A program made the position numbers and the translations under genes. The notes under the pieces are model-generated. The model was given only the letters and a program-made list of their open reading frames with translations. It ran no database searches and was not told where the DNA came from. 64,000 nucleotides of DNA from JADLHS01 sp044225555 (lineage in GTDB: Bacteria > Verrucomicrobiota > Verrucomicrobiia > Limisphaerales > JADLHS01), in assembly GCA_044225555.1 (NCBI GenBank), contig JBGAIM010000008.1, positions 1 through 64,000 on the forward strand. Direction: 5' to 3'. Positions within the stretch are counted from its first letter, which is position 1; the number at the start of each line of letters is the position of its first letter. This document shows positions 8,433 through 15,709 of the stretch, in pieces.

Positions 8433-8759
8433 TCAATCAATGTGTTTGCGAATAATCTTATCAGCCAACGCTGGCCAAGACTCTTCGCCATTTACGTCAA
8501 AAACAAATGGGTTCAACGCTGTGCCGGGCATGTCATCAATGATGATGTCCGGCTTGGCGGCAAATCCCTCAAACATATCCGTCAAATGATACAAGCTCGC
8601 GATGTTGCGGGCATAGTCTGCTCCGTTGGTTGACCACAAAAACAAATGGCAACCTTTGTCGCGCAGTTTAGCCAGAGCTTCTGTCGCTCCTGGCAAAAGT
8701 TTCTTATTCGCGTCCACGAGCGTCAGGTCAACATCAACGAAGACGTTCGCGTTTTTCAT
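8433..8759 (-). CDS. Small HAD-superfamily hydrolase
   Basis: A 108-residue cytoplasmic HAD phosphohydrolase without a cap domain. Motif I is DVDLTLVD (nucleophile D9 and general acid D11 by family rule). LFLWSTNGADYAR carries the motif II Ser/Thr. The segment KPDIIIDDMPG carries the motif IV acidic pair. The substrate cannot be told. The ATG overlaps the stop of the upstream DUF1016 gene by 4 bases (ATGA), which suggests translational coupling with that nuclease-like protein rather than a purine role. Confidence 0.75.
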   Translation of the reverse strand: MKNANVFVDVDLTLVDANKKLLPGATEALAKLRDKGCHLFLWSTNGADYARNIASLYHLTDMFEGFAAKPDIIIDDMPGTALNPFVFDVNGEESWPALADKIIRKHID

Positions 8760-10075
8760 CGGCCACCTTTCTGTGTGGCGGATATTTTATACCCAAGTTT
8801 CGCACGCAACTCCAGCATGCGGCGGGTTTTGACGATTTCTTTTTCCAGCACGCGCGGGTCGGGCAGCGCCAGTTTGTATTGCGCGGCGAGCACTTGGTTC
8901 GTCAGGTTGCCCATCGAATAGCGCGCCACGGTTTCGTCGTGCTCGGAACAGAGTATCAACCCGACGGGCGGGTTTTCGCCGGTGAGCGTGAGGTGTTCGG
9001 CGGCGTAGTTGACGTAGAGGTTCATCTGCCCGGCGTCGGCGTGCGTGAAGCGGCCGAGCTTGAGATCAAAAATGAACAGGCAGCGCAGCCGGCGATGAAA
9101 CAGCAGCAGGTCGATGCGATACCATTCCTTGCCGACGCGGATGCGTTTCTGCCGCGCGACGAAGGTGAATTCGTTGCCGAGTTCCAACAGAAATTCTTCG
9201 AGGCGGCGGACGAGGGAATCTTCCAGATCGCTCTCGGCGTAATCGTCGCGCAGGCCGAGAAATTCCAGCACGACGGGATTTTTGATTTCCTCCTCGACGC
9301 TCACGGCGTCGCCGGGCCGGGGTTTCGCGCCGTCGGTGAGGAGCTTGGCCTTGTTCTTGGCGAGGGCGGTGCGTTCGTAAAAGAGCGTGCTGATCTGGCG
9401 ATCCAGTTGCCGCACGCTCCAGCCGCCGCGCAAGCTCTCGGTCTCGTAAAACGCGCGGGCTTCTGGCTTCTCGACGGAAAGCAGGCGGACGTAGTGCGAC
9501 CAGGAAAGGGGGAAGGCTTCGGAAAGTGTGTCGAGGTAGATTGAAAGGTCGGCGGAAGATTTTGCCGACACTGTCGGCAAAATGTTTGATTGTTCAGACG
9601 CTATCTGAACATTTCGCTGTGCGCCCGATTTCCGCGACGCTGTCGCGGAAATGTCGATCACTTTCATCGGGGCAAAAATTGCAGACACCGTCTGCAATAT
9701 CCCGGCAGTTTCAGATTTTGCCGACAGCGTCGTCAAAATGTCCTGATGAAACTGGTAGAACCCTCGCATCCGAAAAAGATTCCGGGCAGCGAAGCCACGC
9801 CCAAATCTTTTGGTGAGGTCTGCACCAAGGCGCTCCAACAGTTCCTCGCCATAGCCAGCGCGTTGCTCGCCTTGCTGCTCGAACTCCACGATGCGCCGGC
9901 CGATTTCCCAATACGTTGCGGTGAGGATGGCGTTGACGTGGCGAGCGGATTGACGGCGGGCTTCTTCGAGCAGTGAAGCGATGCCGCCGGACCAGTTGCG
10001 ATAGTCCAGCTTGGCCGCGCCTTTGTTGGGGCGAGCAATGGCTGAACTTTTTCGCTTGGTCGCTTTGGCGCTCAC
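8756..10075 (-). CDS. DUF1016/YhcG-type PDDEXK nuclease-domain protein
   Basis: 439 residues. The N-terminal DUF1016_N part (about 20-110) has NAILTATYWEIGRRIVEFEQQG and RFGRGFAARNLFRMRGFY. The C-terminal nuclease domain (about 230-420) has RQKRIRVGKEWYRIDLLLFHRRLRCLFIFDLK, containing the D-x(n)-D-x-K pattern of PDDEXK enzymes, then NPPVGLILCSEHDE. Members are predicted DNA-processing nucleases with a proposed role around recombination or mobile elements; the exact job is not established. Between the domains lie about 60 residues of variant ILPTVSAK-like repeats, encoded by five palindromes. The gene sits between purQ (5 bases downstream of its stop) and an overlapping HAD gene, and looks like an insertion into the pur operon. 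Confidence 0.85.
   Translation of the reverse strand: MSAKATKRKSSAIARPNKGAAKLDYRNWSGGIASLLEEARRQSARHVNAILTATYWEIGRRIVEFEQQGEQRAGYGEELLERLGADLTKRFGRGFAARNLFRMRGFYQFHQDILTTLSAKSETAGILQTVSAIFAPMKVIDISATASRKSGAQRNVQIASEQSNILPTVSAKSSADLSIYLDTLSEAFPLSWSHYVRLLSVEKPEARAFYETESLRGGWSVRQLDRQISTLFYERTALAKNKAKLLTDGAKPRPGDAVSVEEEIKNPVVLEFLGLRDDYAESDLEDSLVRRLEEFLLELGNEFTFVARQKRIRVGKEWYRIDLLLFHRRLRCLFIFDLKLGRFTHADAGQMNLYVNYAAEHLTLTGENPPVGLILCSEHDETVARYSMGNLTNQVLAAQYKLALPDPRVLEKEIVKTRRMLELRAKLGYKISATQKGGR
9560..9739. repeat. Five-palindrome array inside the DUF1016 gene
   Basis: Palindromes at 9560-9582 (arms TTTTGCCGAC, loop act), 9591-9611 (TGTTCAGA), 9628-9652 (ATTTCCGCGAC, loop gct), 9678-9698 (ATTGCAGAC, loop acc) and 9715-9739 (ATTTTGCCGAC, loop agc, one mismatch). 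On the coding strand they give five related peptides: ILTTLSAKS, ILQTVSAIF, ISATASRKS, VQIASEQSN and ILPTVSAKS. The arms differ between copies, but the spacing and loop position recur. Confidence 0.85.
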
Positions 10076-10080
10076 GGAGA

Positions 10081-10791
10081 TTAAGCAGCAGCAGCGACCG
10101 TTTTATTCTTCAACGCGGCAAAAATGCTTTCGAAAATCCATTTGCCGTCGTCGCTGCCGAGCAGCGGTTCGCAGGCGCGTTCGGGATGCGGCATCAGGCC
10201 AGCCACGTTGCGCTTCTCATTGCAGATGCCGGCGATGTTCAGCAGCGCGCCGTTCGGATTGGCGCTGTCGGTCAGGTTGCCGTCCTGGTCGCAGTATTGC
10301 CACAGGATCTGGTTGTTGGCCTTGAGCTTGGCGAGCGTTTCTTCGTCGGCAAAATAGCAGCCTTCGCCGTGGGCGATGGGCACGCGCAGGATTTTTCCCG
10401 CCGGAATCTGGCTGGTGAACGGCGAGTCGTTCGTGGCGGTCTTGAGAAAGATGTTTTCGCAGTGGAATTGCAGGTCGCGATTGCGGATGAGCGCGCCGGG
10501 CAGCAGGTGCGATTCGGTGAGGACTTGAAAGCCATTGCAGATGCCGATGACGAGGCCGCCGTTGTCGGCGAATTGTTTCACGGCCTGCATGACGGGGCTG
10601 AAACGCGCGATCGCGCCGCAGCGGAGGTAATCGCCGTAGCTGAAGCCGCCGGGCACGATGACGCAGTCGGCGTCGCCGAGCGAGGCGTCCTTGTGCCAGA
10701 CGAGGCGCGCGGTATGGCCGAAATGCCGCACGGCGTGGACAGCGTCCTGGTCGCAGTTGCTGGCGGGGAATTGGAGGACTGAAAAGTTCAT
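10081..10791 (-). CDS. purQ: Phosphoribosylformylglycinamidine synthase subunit PurQ
   Basis: The 236-residue class-I glutamine amidotransferase subunit of FGAM synthase. It releases ammonia from glutamine for PurL. The nucleophile elbow is VIGICNGFQ (C85). The His/Glu of the triad are in GLMPHPERACEP (about H202, E204). The start MNFSVLQFPASNCD and the motif PGGFSYGDYLRCGAIA are typical. Length fits the family (about 225-235). It follows purS by 82 bases containing an imperfect palindrome, and the DUF1016 gene begins 5 bases after its stop. Confidence 0.95.
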   Translation of the reverse strand: MNFSVLQFPASNCDQDAVHAVRHFGHTARLVWHKDASLGDADCVIVPGGFSYGDYLRCGAIARFSPVMQAVKQFADNGGLVIGICNGFQVLTESHLLPGALIRNRDLQFHCENIFLKTATNDSPFTSQIPAGKILRVPIAHGEGCYFADEETLAKLKANNQILWQYCDQDGNLTDSANPNGALLNIAGICNEKRNVAGLMPHPERACEPLLGSDDGKWIFESIFAALKNKTVAAAA

Positions 10792-10804
10792 GTCGTTAAA
10801 TCGT

Positions 10805-10871
10805 TGAACCGTCGAATCGTGAATCGTGAATCGTCGCGCGATGCAACGATGTAACGACTAAACGATTCACG
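10805..10871. repeat. Imperfect palindrome with tandem CGTGAAT units between purS and purQ
   Basis: CGTGAATCGT occurs twice in overlap (10818-10827, 10825-10834), and its reverse complement ACGATTCACG lies at 10862-10871. The intervening AACGATGTAACGACTAAACG mirrors the left part loosely. It fills the whole purS-purQ gap and could fold in the transcript. Confidence 0.55.
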
Positions 10872-10873
10872 CT

Positions 10874-11116
10874 TCATTCTATTTCCAGTTTGTAATCCTC
10901 AATGATGGGATTGCTGAGAAGTTTGTGCGCAGCGTCATTTATAGCGGCGTGCGCTGCGGCTTTGTCCGTGCCGGGGGCGAGGTCAATCTCGATGTATTTG
11001 CCGATGTGGACGCCGGTGACGCCGGAGTAGCCCATGTGTTCGAGGGCTTTTTTGACGGTGATGCCTTGCGGGTCAACGACCGCTTTCTTGGGTGTGATGA
11101 TGATTTTGGCCTTCAT
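10874..11116 (-). CDS. purS: Phosphoribosylformylglycinamidine synthase subunit PurS
   Basis: The 80-residue small subunit that bridges PurL and PurQ in the FGAM synthase complex. The sequence starts MKAKIIITPKKAVVDPQG and has the LEHMGYSGVTGVHIGKYIEID segment typical of PurS (family length about 80-85). ATG 11116 was chosen because an upstream in-frame start would add 17 residues absent from the family. It is the first pur gene of the minus-strand set purS-purQ-(three genes)-purL. The open frame of the upstream histidine kinase runs 44 bases into it. Confidence 0.93.
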   Translation of the reverse strand: MKAKIIITPKKAVVDPQGITVKKALEHMGYSGVTGVHIGKYIEIDLAPGTDKAAAHAAINDAAHKLLSNPIIEDYKLEIE

Positions 11117-12746
11117 GCGAAACGGTTTCGGAAACGGGTGGTTCTCCCGTGAAAAATCCGGGAGCATGGTGCGAAATGGACGACCGGGACGCGAGCTTTT
11201 TTGGAGTCGGGCCCGACTGGCAGTGTGCAGGAAGTTGTGCTTCGGCCAACTCAGGCGGGCTTGGAATCGGTGGCAGCAGCAGCGGAGTCGGGCTGGGACA
11301 TGCGCAACGAGTCAGCTTTGGTATCGAGCACCAATGGGAGGGGGCCGGATTTGAGTGCGGGATGGCTTCGGCGAGTTTCTTGACGATGGAGAGGCCGAGC
11401 CCGGTGGAGGTTTCGCCGCCCGTGGGCTGCGCGCTGAGCCGGGTGAATTTGCCGAACAGTTTTTTCTGGTCGGCCTCGCTGATACCCGGCCCTTGATCCT
11501 TCACTGCGATGAGCACGCAACCGTTCTCGTTTACCGTGCGCACCAGCACGGTGGTTTTCGGTGGCGAAAATTTCACGGCGTTGGAAATGAGATTGTCGAG
11601 AATCTGCATCGTGGCATTGCGGTCGGCACGACCCCAGGCGGGGGGACCTGCCTCGGTAGCGATGACGATTTCCTTGCGCGTGCTGTTCGTCTGGTTGTTG
11701 TGGGCGCACTCCAGCGCCAAGGCCCGCAAATCACAGCGCTCGATGTTGGAGGTGAACCGGCCCTGCTCGATGGCGTTGGCGTCGAGGAGGTCTTTGATCA
11801 ATTGCAACATCCGCTTGCCGGCGCCGAGAATGTTGCTCGATAGCCTGGTCGCTTTCTCGGGCGGCAGGTTCAGGCCCAGCAATTCGGCCGAGCCGATGAT
11901 GACCGTCAGTGGATTCTTAAGATCATGCGCTGCCATGCCCATGAACTCGTTCTTTTCCTGGTTTAATTGCGCGAGCTGTTCGTTGGAGGTTTTCAATTTG
12001 GCGAGCGCTTCCTGCAGTTTGTTGAAAGCCCGCTCACGACCCGTTTCGAATATCATACCCAGAACAAACATGAAGATGATCAGGCTGAGATAACCCGCCG
12101 CATTGACGAGCGGATGCCATTTCAGGTCGTAGGTCGGTCGCATTTCGTAACCGGCGAGATTGGCAGCCACGATGGCGCTGCCAGCGGCAAAACAGATGAT
12201 GACCCACCAGATGCCCGATTGCCGGCCCACCAGCAGCAAGGCACACAAGGGGACACTGACCAGCCAGGCGATGGCGTGCCCATTGGAGCCGCCTTCGACA
12301 CAACACAACGCGGTAAAGCCGAGGGTCAAAAACAGCGAAAGGGTATTGCCGGCGATGGCCAATGATCCCGTCCGTTGTAAGAGCCACGGAATGATCGCAA
12401 AACCACAACTGCATACGACCACGATCCGCGCGCCCCAGGAATGATCAATGAGCGCGTAAAAAATGGCAAAACAGGTTCCCGAAATGACACCCAGGAAACC
12501 GAAGCTCACGATCAGCCGCGCGCGACGCGCCAGTTCTGGGTCGTGGATGCAGCCCGGAGGAAGGAAGCGTTCGGTCGCGCCGGCGAGTTGGGACCGGCCA
12601 AATTCCCAGCCCCGCGTCAGCGCACGAAAGACGGAAGCAAAGCCGGGAGTTTCGACCCGACTCGTCGCGTTCGATTCATTTGCTGCCGGCGTGGACACAG
12701 GATTCAATCGGTCCTGATCGGGCTGACTTTGGACGCGGTGAGACAA
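11073..12746 (-). CDS. Sensor histidine kinase with damaged C-terminus
   Basis: An orphan membrane histidine kinase; no response regulator is adjacent. About 85 polar residues are followed by six hydrophobic segments (about 80-235), a coiled linker (230-265), HisKA with phospho-acceptor H274 in MAAHDLKNPL, and HATPase with N-box ILDNLISNAVKFS (N389), G1 DQGPGI (D417), F-box LFGKFTRL and G2 GLGLSI (449-454). After LAEA (about 461) the sequence becomes Pro/Ser-rich and no longer matches the last strand of the ATPase fold. The open frame runs on into purS. A G5 run at 11340-11344 and a neighbouring frame ending at 11251 (…DTKADSLRMSQP) suggest an indel, so the natural stop was probably near 11251. 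Confidence 0.75.
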   Translation of the reverse strand: MSHRVQSQPDQDRLNPVSTPAANESNATSRVETPGFASVFRALTRGWEFGRSQLAGATERFLPPGCIHDPELARRARLIVSFGFLGVISGTCFAIFYALIDHSWGARIVVVCSCGFAIIPWLLQRTGSLAIAGNTLSLFLTLGFTALCCVEGGSNGHAIAWLVSVPLCALLLVGRQSGIWWVIICFAAGSAIVAANLAGYEMRPTYDLKWHPLVNAAGYLSLIIFMFVLGMIFETGRERAFNKLQEALAKLKTSNEQLAQLNQEKNEFMGMAAHDLKNPLTVIIGSAELLGLNLPPEKATRLSSNILGAGKRMLQLIKDLLDANAIEQGRFTSNIERCDLRALALECAHNNQTNSTRKEIVIATEAGPPAWGRADRNATMQILDNLISNAVKFSPPKTTVLVRTVNENGCVLIAVKDQGPGISEADQKKLFGKFTRLSAQPTGGETSTGLGLSIVKKLAEAIPHSNPAPSHWCSIPKLTRCACPSPTPLLLPPIPSPPELAEAQLPAHCQSGPTPKKLASRSSISHHAPGFFTGEPPVSETVSHEGQNHHHTQESGR

Positions 12747-12886
12747 GCATGTCCCGGATTGGGCCAGCTTTTACAGCTCCTGCGCGCGAAAGTCCCCGAT
12801 GACCTGTGGCCAATCAAGCAGTAGTCGTTCCGGCAAAGCCGCCGCCACCGCCGGAATCCGTTCCGAGCCGGCTTGAGCGCCGACCA

Positions 12887-13306
12887 CTACCGCGCTTGTC
12901 GGACCCGAATGGTGTATTTCTTTGCGAGGTTGTTCATCGAAGTGAACTTCACCTGCTCCGTGGCGTTCTCGGTGAGAATCACCGCTTGAAACGGCGTTTC
13001 GTCGCCGGTGGTTACGCCCGCCGCGTCTTTGAAGACACAGTTGGCCTGCACTTCGATGCGGCGATTCTCGCGATTGCGAAGCTGGACGGTGATTTCAAGG
13101 CGGCCGTCCGCCAGCGTGTGCTCGTTGATGCCCGTGGAGGTGACTGAGTAACGTACGCTGGGGTCGAGCAGCACAAGCTTCTCGGTGTTTTCGTAGGCCG
13201 GCGTCTTGGATTGCTGGGGCAGATACGGCCCCTTGTCGTGAGTGCTGGAGCAGCCGGCAACCAGGGCGGCGCCGACGGCGATGGCGGAGATGAGTTTCAT
13301 TTTCAT
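12887..13306 (-). CDS. YcfL-like (DUF1425) lipoprotein
   Basis: A 139-residue lipoprotein. The signal peptide ends in lipobox LVAGC (Cys19). The mature part, with LDPSVRYSV, LEITVQLRNRENRRIEVQ, CVFKDAAG and FTSMNNLAKKYTIRVRQ, resembles YcfL/DUF1425, a beta-sandwich lipoprotein found beside lpoB in gamma-proteobacteria. Its start overlaps the stop of the COG3014-like gene by 4 bases (ATGA), so it is the last gene of a lipoprotein operon on the minus strand. A role in the envelope, linked to the LpoB-like neighbour, is inferred from this context. Confidence 0.75.
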   Translation of the reverse strand: MKMKLISAIAVGAALVAGCSSTHDKGPYLPQQSKTPAYENTEKLVLLDPSVRYSVTSTGINEHTLADGRLEITVQLRNRENRRIEVQANCVFKDAAGVTTGDETPFQAVILTENATEQVKFTSMNNLAKKYTIRVRQAR

Positions 13307-14481
13307 TGTGTTTGCGGGGTTGTGGAAGTGTCGCTGACGAAGACGACTTTGTCACGGTCGGCGGGCACGTTCACAGTGATGGACTTGGTCAATTTCGGAT
13401 CCGCCTGACCAGCGGCGTTGTTGAATTCGATGGTGACGGTGTGCTCGCCGGGCGACAGTTTCATCGTCGCGAAACTGATGAACTGCGGGAGATTGTCCCA
13501 GGTGCGCGTGTCCGCCTCCGGGGTCGTGGCGGCGGAAAATGCTTTGCTGACCAGGCCGGCGATCAGCAATCCCGCGCCCACTTCATCGGAGGCGTTGTGG
13601 CTGCCGTGACCGATGCCGGCGAGGATGGAGCCCGAGACAATGGCGGCGTCACCCAGTTTGTCCGTGGTTTTCTTGAACACGGCTTTGTTGGCCAGCACGT
13701 GGTCCATCACGCGGCCACCGCGAGTTGTGGCCTGAAAATTCAAGTCGTCGCAGGGGGCGACCTGGAGATTGATGCTGCCGGTCTTGATCTGGGCGGACAA
13801 CACCGGCGAACCACGCGTGCGGAAGTGCAATTCCTCCCCGTATTCGCCCGCGCCGTATTTTACCGGCCCGGGGCCGTATTCCAAGATGAACAGCACGTTC
13901 GCCTTGGGTTGATACTCGGGCAGATTGATGTTCCTGGAATTTTCCCGGGCGCGTTTGAAAGCATCTTCTCCGTTACCGCCGAGCTTGGAGGTGGCGAGGC
14001 CGTCCAGGTAATCGGGCAACACCCAGTCGCCGGCGTATTCCTTGTTCTCGGCGTCGCTGTCCTCGAACTCCGCGCTGCGGAAACAGGCACGGGCGTTGTC
14101 GAGTTCGCCATCCATCCAATAGAGCACGCCGCGATAGAAGTAGGCCATGCTGCGCTCGTAGGGTTCGCCGATGAACAACTTGCGCGATTCCTTGGAGAAC
14201 AAGCGACGGGACTTGCGCGCCTCGGAGTCCGGGCCATAAATGCCACCCAGCGTGAGCAACGCGTCATCGAGGAGCGGTTTGGCGACGTCGAACTTTCCCT
14301 GGCGCATGGCGGCGGCGGCGGTGCGGTATTGCCAAAGGACTTTGTCTTTGCGCGGCCCCTCGGAGATCATCATCGGCCCGTCCACGAGGATGTCGCCGCT
14401 CATCGGGACGGTGTGCTTCGGCGACGTGGCGCAGCCAGCCGACCAGATGGCTACGACTAAGAGCGAAACTAGGTATTTCAT
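13303..14481 (-). CDS. COG3014-like lipoprotein with TPR-type helices
   Basis: 392 residues from ATG 14481. The signal peptide ends in lipobox WSAGC. The N-terminal half has TPR-like helices (AAAAMRQGKFDVAKPLLDDAL and AYFYRGVLYWMDGELDNARACFRSAEFED). The C-terminal half is beta-rich, with LFILEYGPGPVK, GSILAGIG and SPGEHTVTIEFN. The layout resembles COG3014 proteins that neighbour lpoB and ycfL genes in other bacteria. It overlaps the genes on both sides by ATGA, which indicates coupled translation. The function is unknown; an outer-membrane or periplasmic scaffold is a guess. Confidence 0.7.
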   Translation of the reverse strand: MKYLVSLLVVAIWSAGCATSPKHTVPMSGDILVDGPMMISEGPRKDKVLWQYRTAAAAMRQGKFDVAKPLLDDALLTLGGIYGPDSEARKSRRLFSKESRKLFIGEPYERSMAYFYRGVLYWMDGELDNARACFRSAEFEDSDAENKEYAGDWVLPDYLDGLATSKLGGNGEDAFKRARENSRNINLPEYQPKANVLFILEYGPGPVKYGAGEYGEELHFRTRGSPVLSAQIKTGSINLQVAPCDDLNFQATTRGGRVMDHVLANKAVFKKTTDKLGDAAIVSGSILAGIGHGSHNASDEVGAGLLIAGLVSKAFSAATTPEADTRTWDNLPQFISFATMKLSPGEHTVTIEFNNAAGQADPKLTKSITVNVPADRDKVVFVSDTSTTPQTQ

Positions 14482-14927
14482 CGTACCGTGACATCCACCT
14501 GTTTTCTGATCCATGGAGACCGCTGGGACTTCGACCAGAAACCCGGCGAGGTAATCGGGTATGCATATTCTTCAACCAGCCAATAAACATGCTGAGGCCA
14601 ATCCGCACCCAAGCTGTATTTTTCTATATCTACATCGAACTGCGTGATTCCGCTGCCACCGGAGCTGATTCGGCGGGGGGAAAGATAAATTTCACCGTTT
14701 ACGGTGGAAGCTTCAATGCGAGCAACATTTAGTCCTGGAATTTGTGACACTGCGATCGTCAATTTGTTGCTGGAAGCATAAGCATGGTAGTCGCGGCCGA
14801 CAAAGTGTTGGGGCAAGGTCTTTGCATCCGTGAAACTTTCAGGCTTGGGATTCCTACAACTCACGAGACATAAGGCGGCAACAAGTCCGACTATCAGCGC
14901 TGAGGAACGCTTGAAGGAGTTGGCCAT
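14478..14927 (-). CDS. Unrecognised lipoprotein in the LpoB cluster
   Basis: 149 residues with a signal peptide and lipobox LCLVSC (Cys near 24). The mature part is mixed, with repeated short strands (KLTIAVSQIPG, ARIEASTVNGEIYLSPRRISSGGSG) and an aromatic stretch HVYWLVEEYAYPITSPGFW near the C-terminus. I do not recognise a family. Its base composition is more AT-rich than its neighbours. It begins 21 bases after the LpoB-like gene and ends in an ATGA overlap with the COG3014-like gene, so it is part of the same transcription unit. It may be a lineage-specific member of the envelope cluster. Confidence 0.65.
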   Translation of the reverse strand: MANSFKRSSALIVGLVAALCLVSCRNPKPESFTDAKTLPQHFVGRDYHAYASSNKLTIAVSQIPGLNVARIEASTVNGEIYLSPRRISSGGSGITQFDVDIEKYSLGADWPQHVYWLVEEYAYPITSPGFWSKSQRSPWIRKQVDVTVR

Positions 14928-14948
14928 TGTGAACGTGCGGGGGGAAGC

Positions 14949-15572
14949 TCAACGATATGCCGCGTCTTCCAGGCCCTGCTTTTTGATTTCCGCCGAGTCT
15001 TCCCAGACGATGGCACTGGTGCGCGCGTCAATCAGTTGAAAGGCATATAGGATGTAGTCGCTCGTGCCGGCTTTCGTGCGCGTGGACAATCCTTCCAGCG
15101 AACCGGTCAGGAAATAATTCGCGCCCAAAAACTCCTGCACATTCGGATCGCTGCCCGCCGTGACCGCGCCTTCGCGCTTGAGGTTGCGTTCCTTTTCCAG
15201 CGCCGCCATGCGGTCGCGCGCCAGGAACGTCACCTTGCCGGCGGACTTCGAGTTGAGTTGCGTGCGGATGCGGGTGAGGAAGATATCCTTGTTGATCGGG
15301 AAGCGTGTTTTGTTTTCCACCGGGTCAAGCACGATGATGGGTGGCGTGGCGGCGTTGGCAATCTGCGGGATGCCGAGGATGCTGCGCGACATCTTGTCGG
15401 TGACGGCCACGAGGTCTTGGGACTCCACGCCGGTGCCGGCGACGAAACCTTGTTCGTCCGCATTCATGCGCGTGACGGGCACGCCCGAGGGATTCTTGAC
15501 GCCGCTGGAGGCGCAGCCCGCGACGAGCGCGGCGGTGGTGAGGGGGAGAAACAGTTTGGTGATGGTTTTCAT
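14949..15572 (-). CDS. LpoB-like penicillin-binding-protein activator lipoprotein
   Basis: 207 residues. The signal peptide ends in lipobox LVAGC (Cys20). It has the LpoB-type fold signatures PPIIVLDPVENKTRFPINKDIF, RTQLNSKSAGKVTFLARDR and GANYFLTGSLEGLSTRT, and a C-terminal DARTSAIVWEDSAEIKK. In E. coli LpoB is an outer-membrane lipoprotein that activates the peptidoglycan polymerase PBP1b from outside. Here the role is inferred by homology and by the flanking YcfL- and COG3014-like genes. It is the first gene of a four-gene run on the minus strand. No penicillin-binding protein gene is in the window. Confidence 0.75.
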   Translation of the reverse strand: MKTITKLFLPLTTAALVAGCASSGVKNPSGVPVTRMNADEQGFVAGTGVESQDLVAVTDKMSRSILGIPQIANAATPPIIVLDPVENKTRFPINKDIFLTRIRTQLNSKSAGKVTFLARDRMAALEKERNLKREGAVTAGSDPNVQEFLGANYFLTGSLEGLSTRTKAGTSDYILYAFQLIDARTSAIVWEDSAEIKKQGLEDAAYR

Positions 15573-15601
15573 GTTTTGCTGTCAGTTAAAAAATCAATTC
15601 A

Positions 15602-15695
15602 ACCACGGATGGGCACAGATGAACACGGATGGAGAAAGGAAACAAGTGTGGTGTGGTTGGAGAAAAATCCGTGTCTATCCGTGTTCATCCGTGGT
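15602..15695. repeat. ACCACGGATG inverted repeat upstream of the LpoB-like gene
   Basis: Two 29-base arms (15602-15630 and 15667-15695, inverted) match at 24 of 29 positions. Each is built from degenerate ACACGGAT units. It lies in the 138-base gap between the glycine-zipper gene and the LpoB-like gene, where it could fold in the transcript. Similar ACCACGGATGAACACGG palindromes are, to my knowledge, scattered in many verrucomicrobial and planctomycete genomes. Confidence 0.7.
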
Positions 15696-15709
15696 CAAAC
15701 ATTCGGACT

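Noticed and set aside
9560..9739. CRISPR-like array
   Set aside because: The palindromes have different arms, no constant repeat and no spacer pattern, and they lie within a reading frame.
13306..14460. 384-codon plus-strand frame opposite the COG3014-like lipoprotein gene
   Set aside because: Gly/Val/Ala-rich shadow; the minus-strand gene has a lipobox and coupled neighbours.
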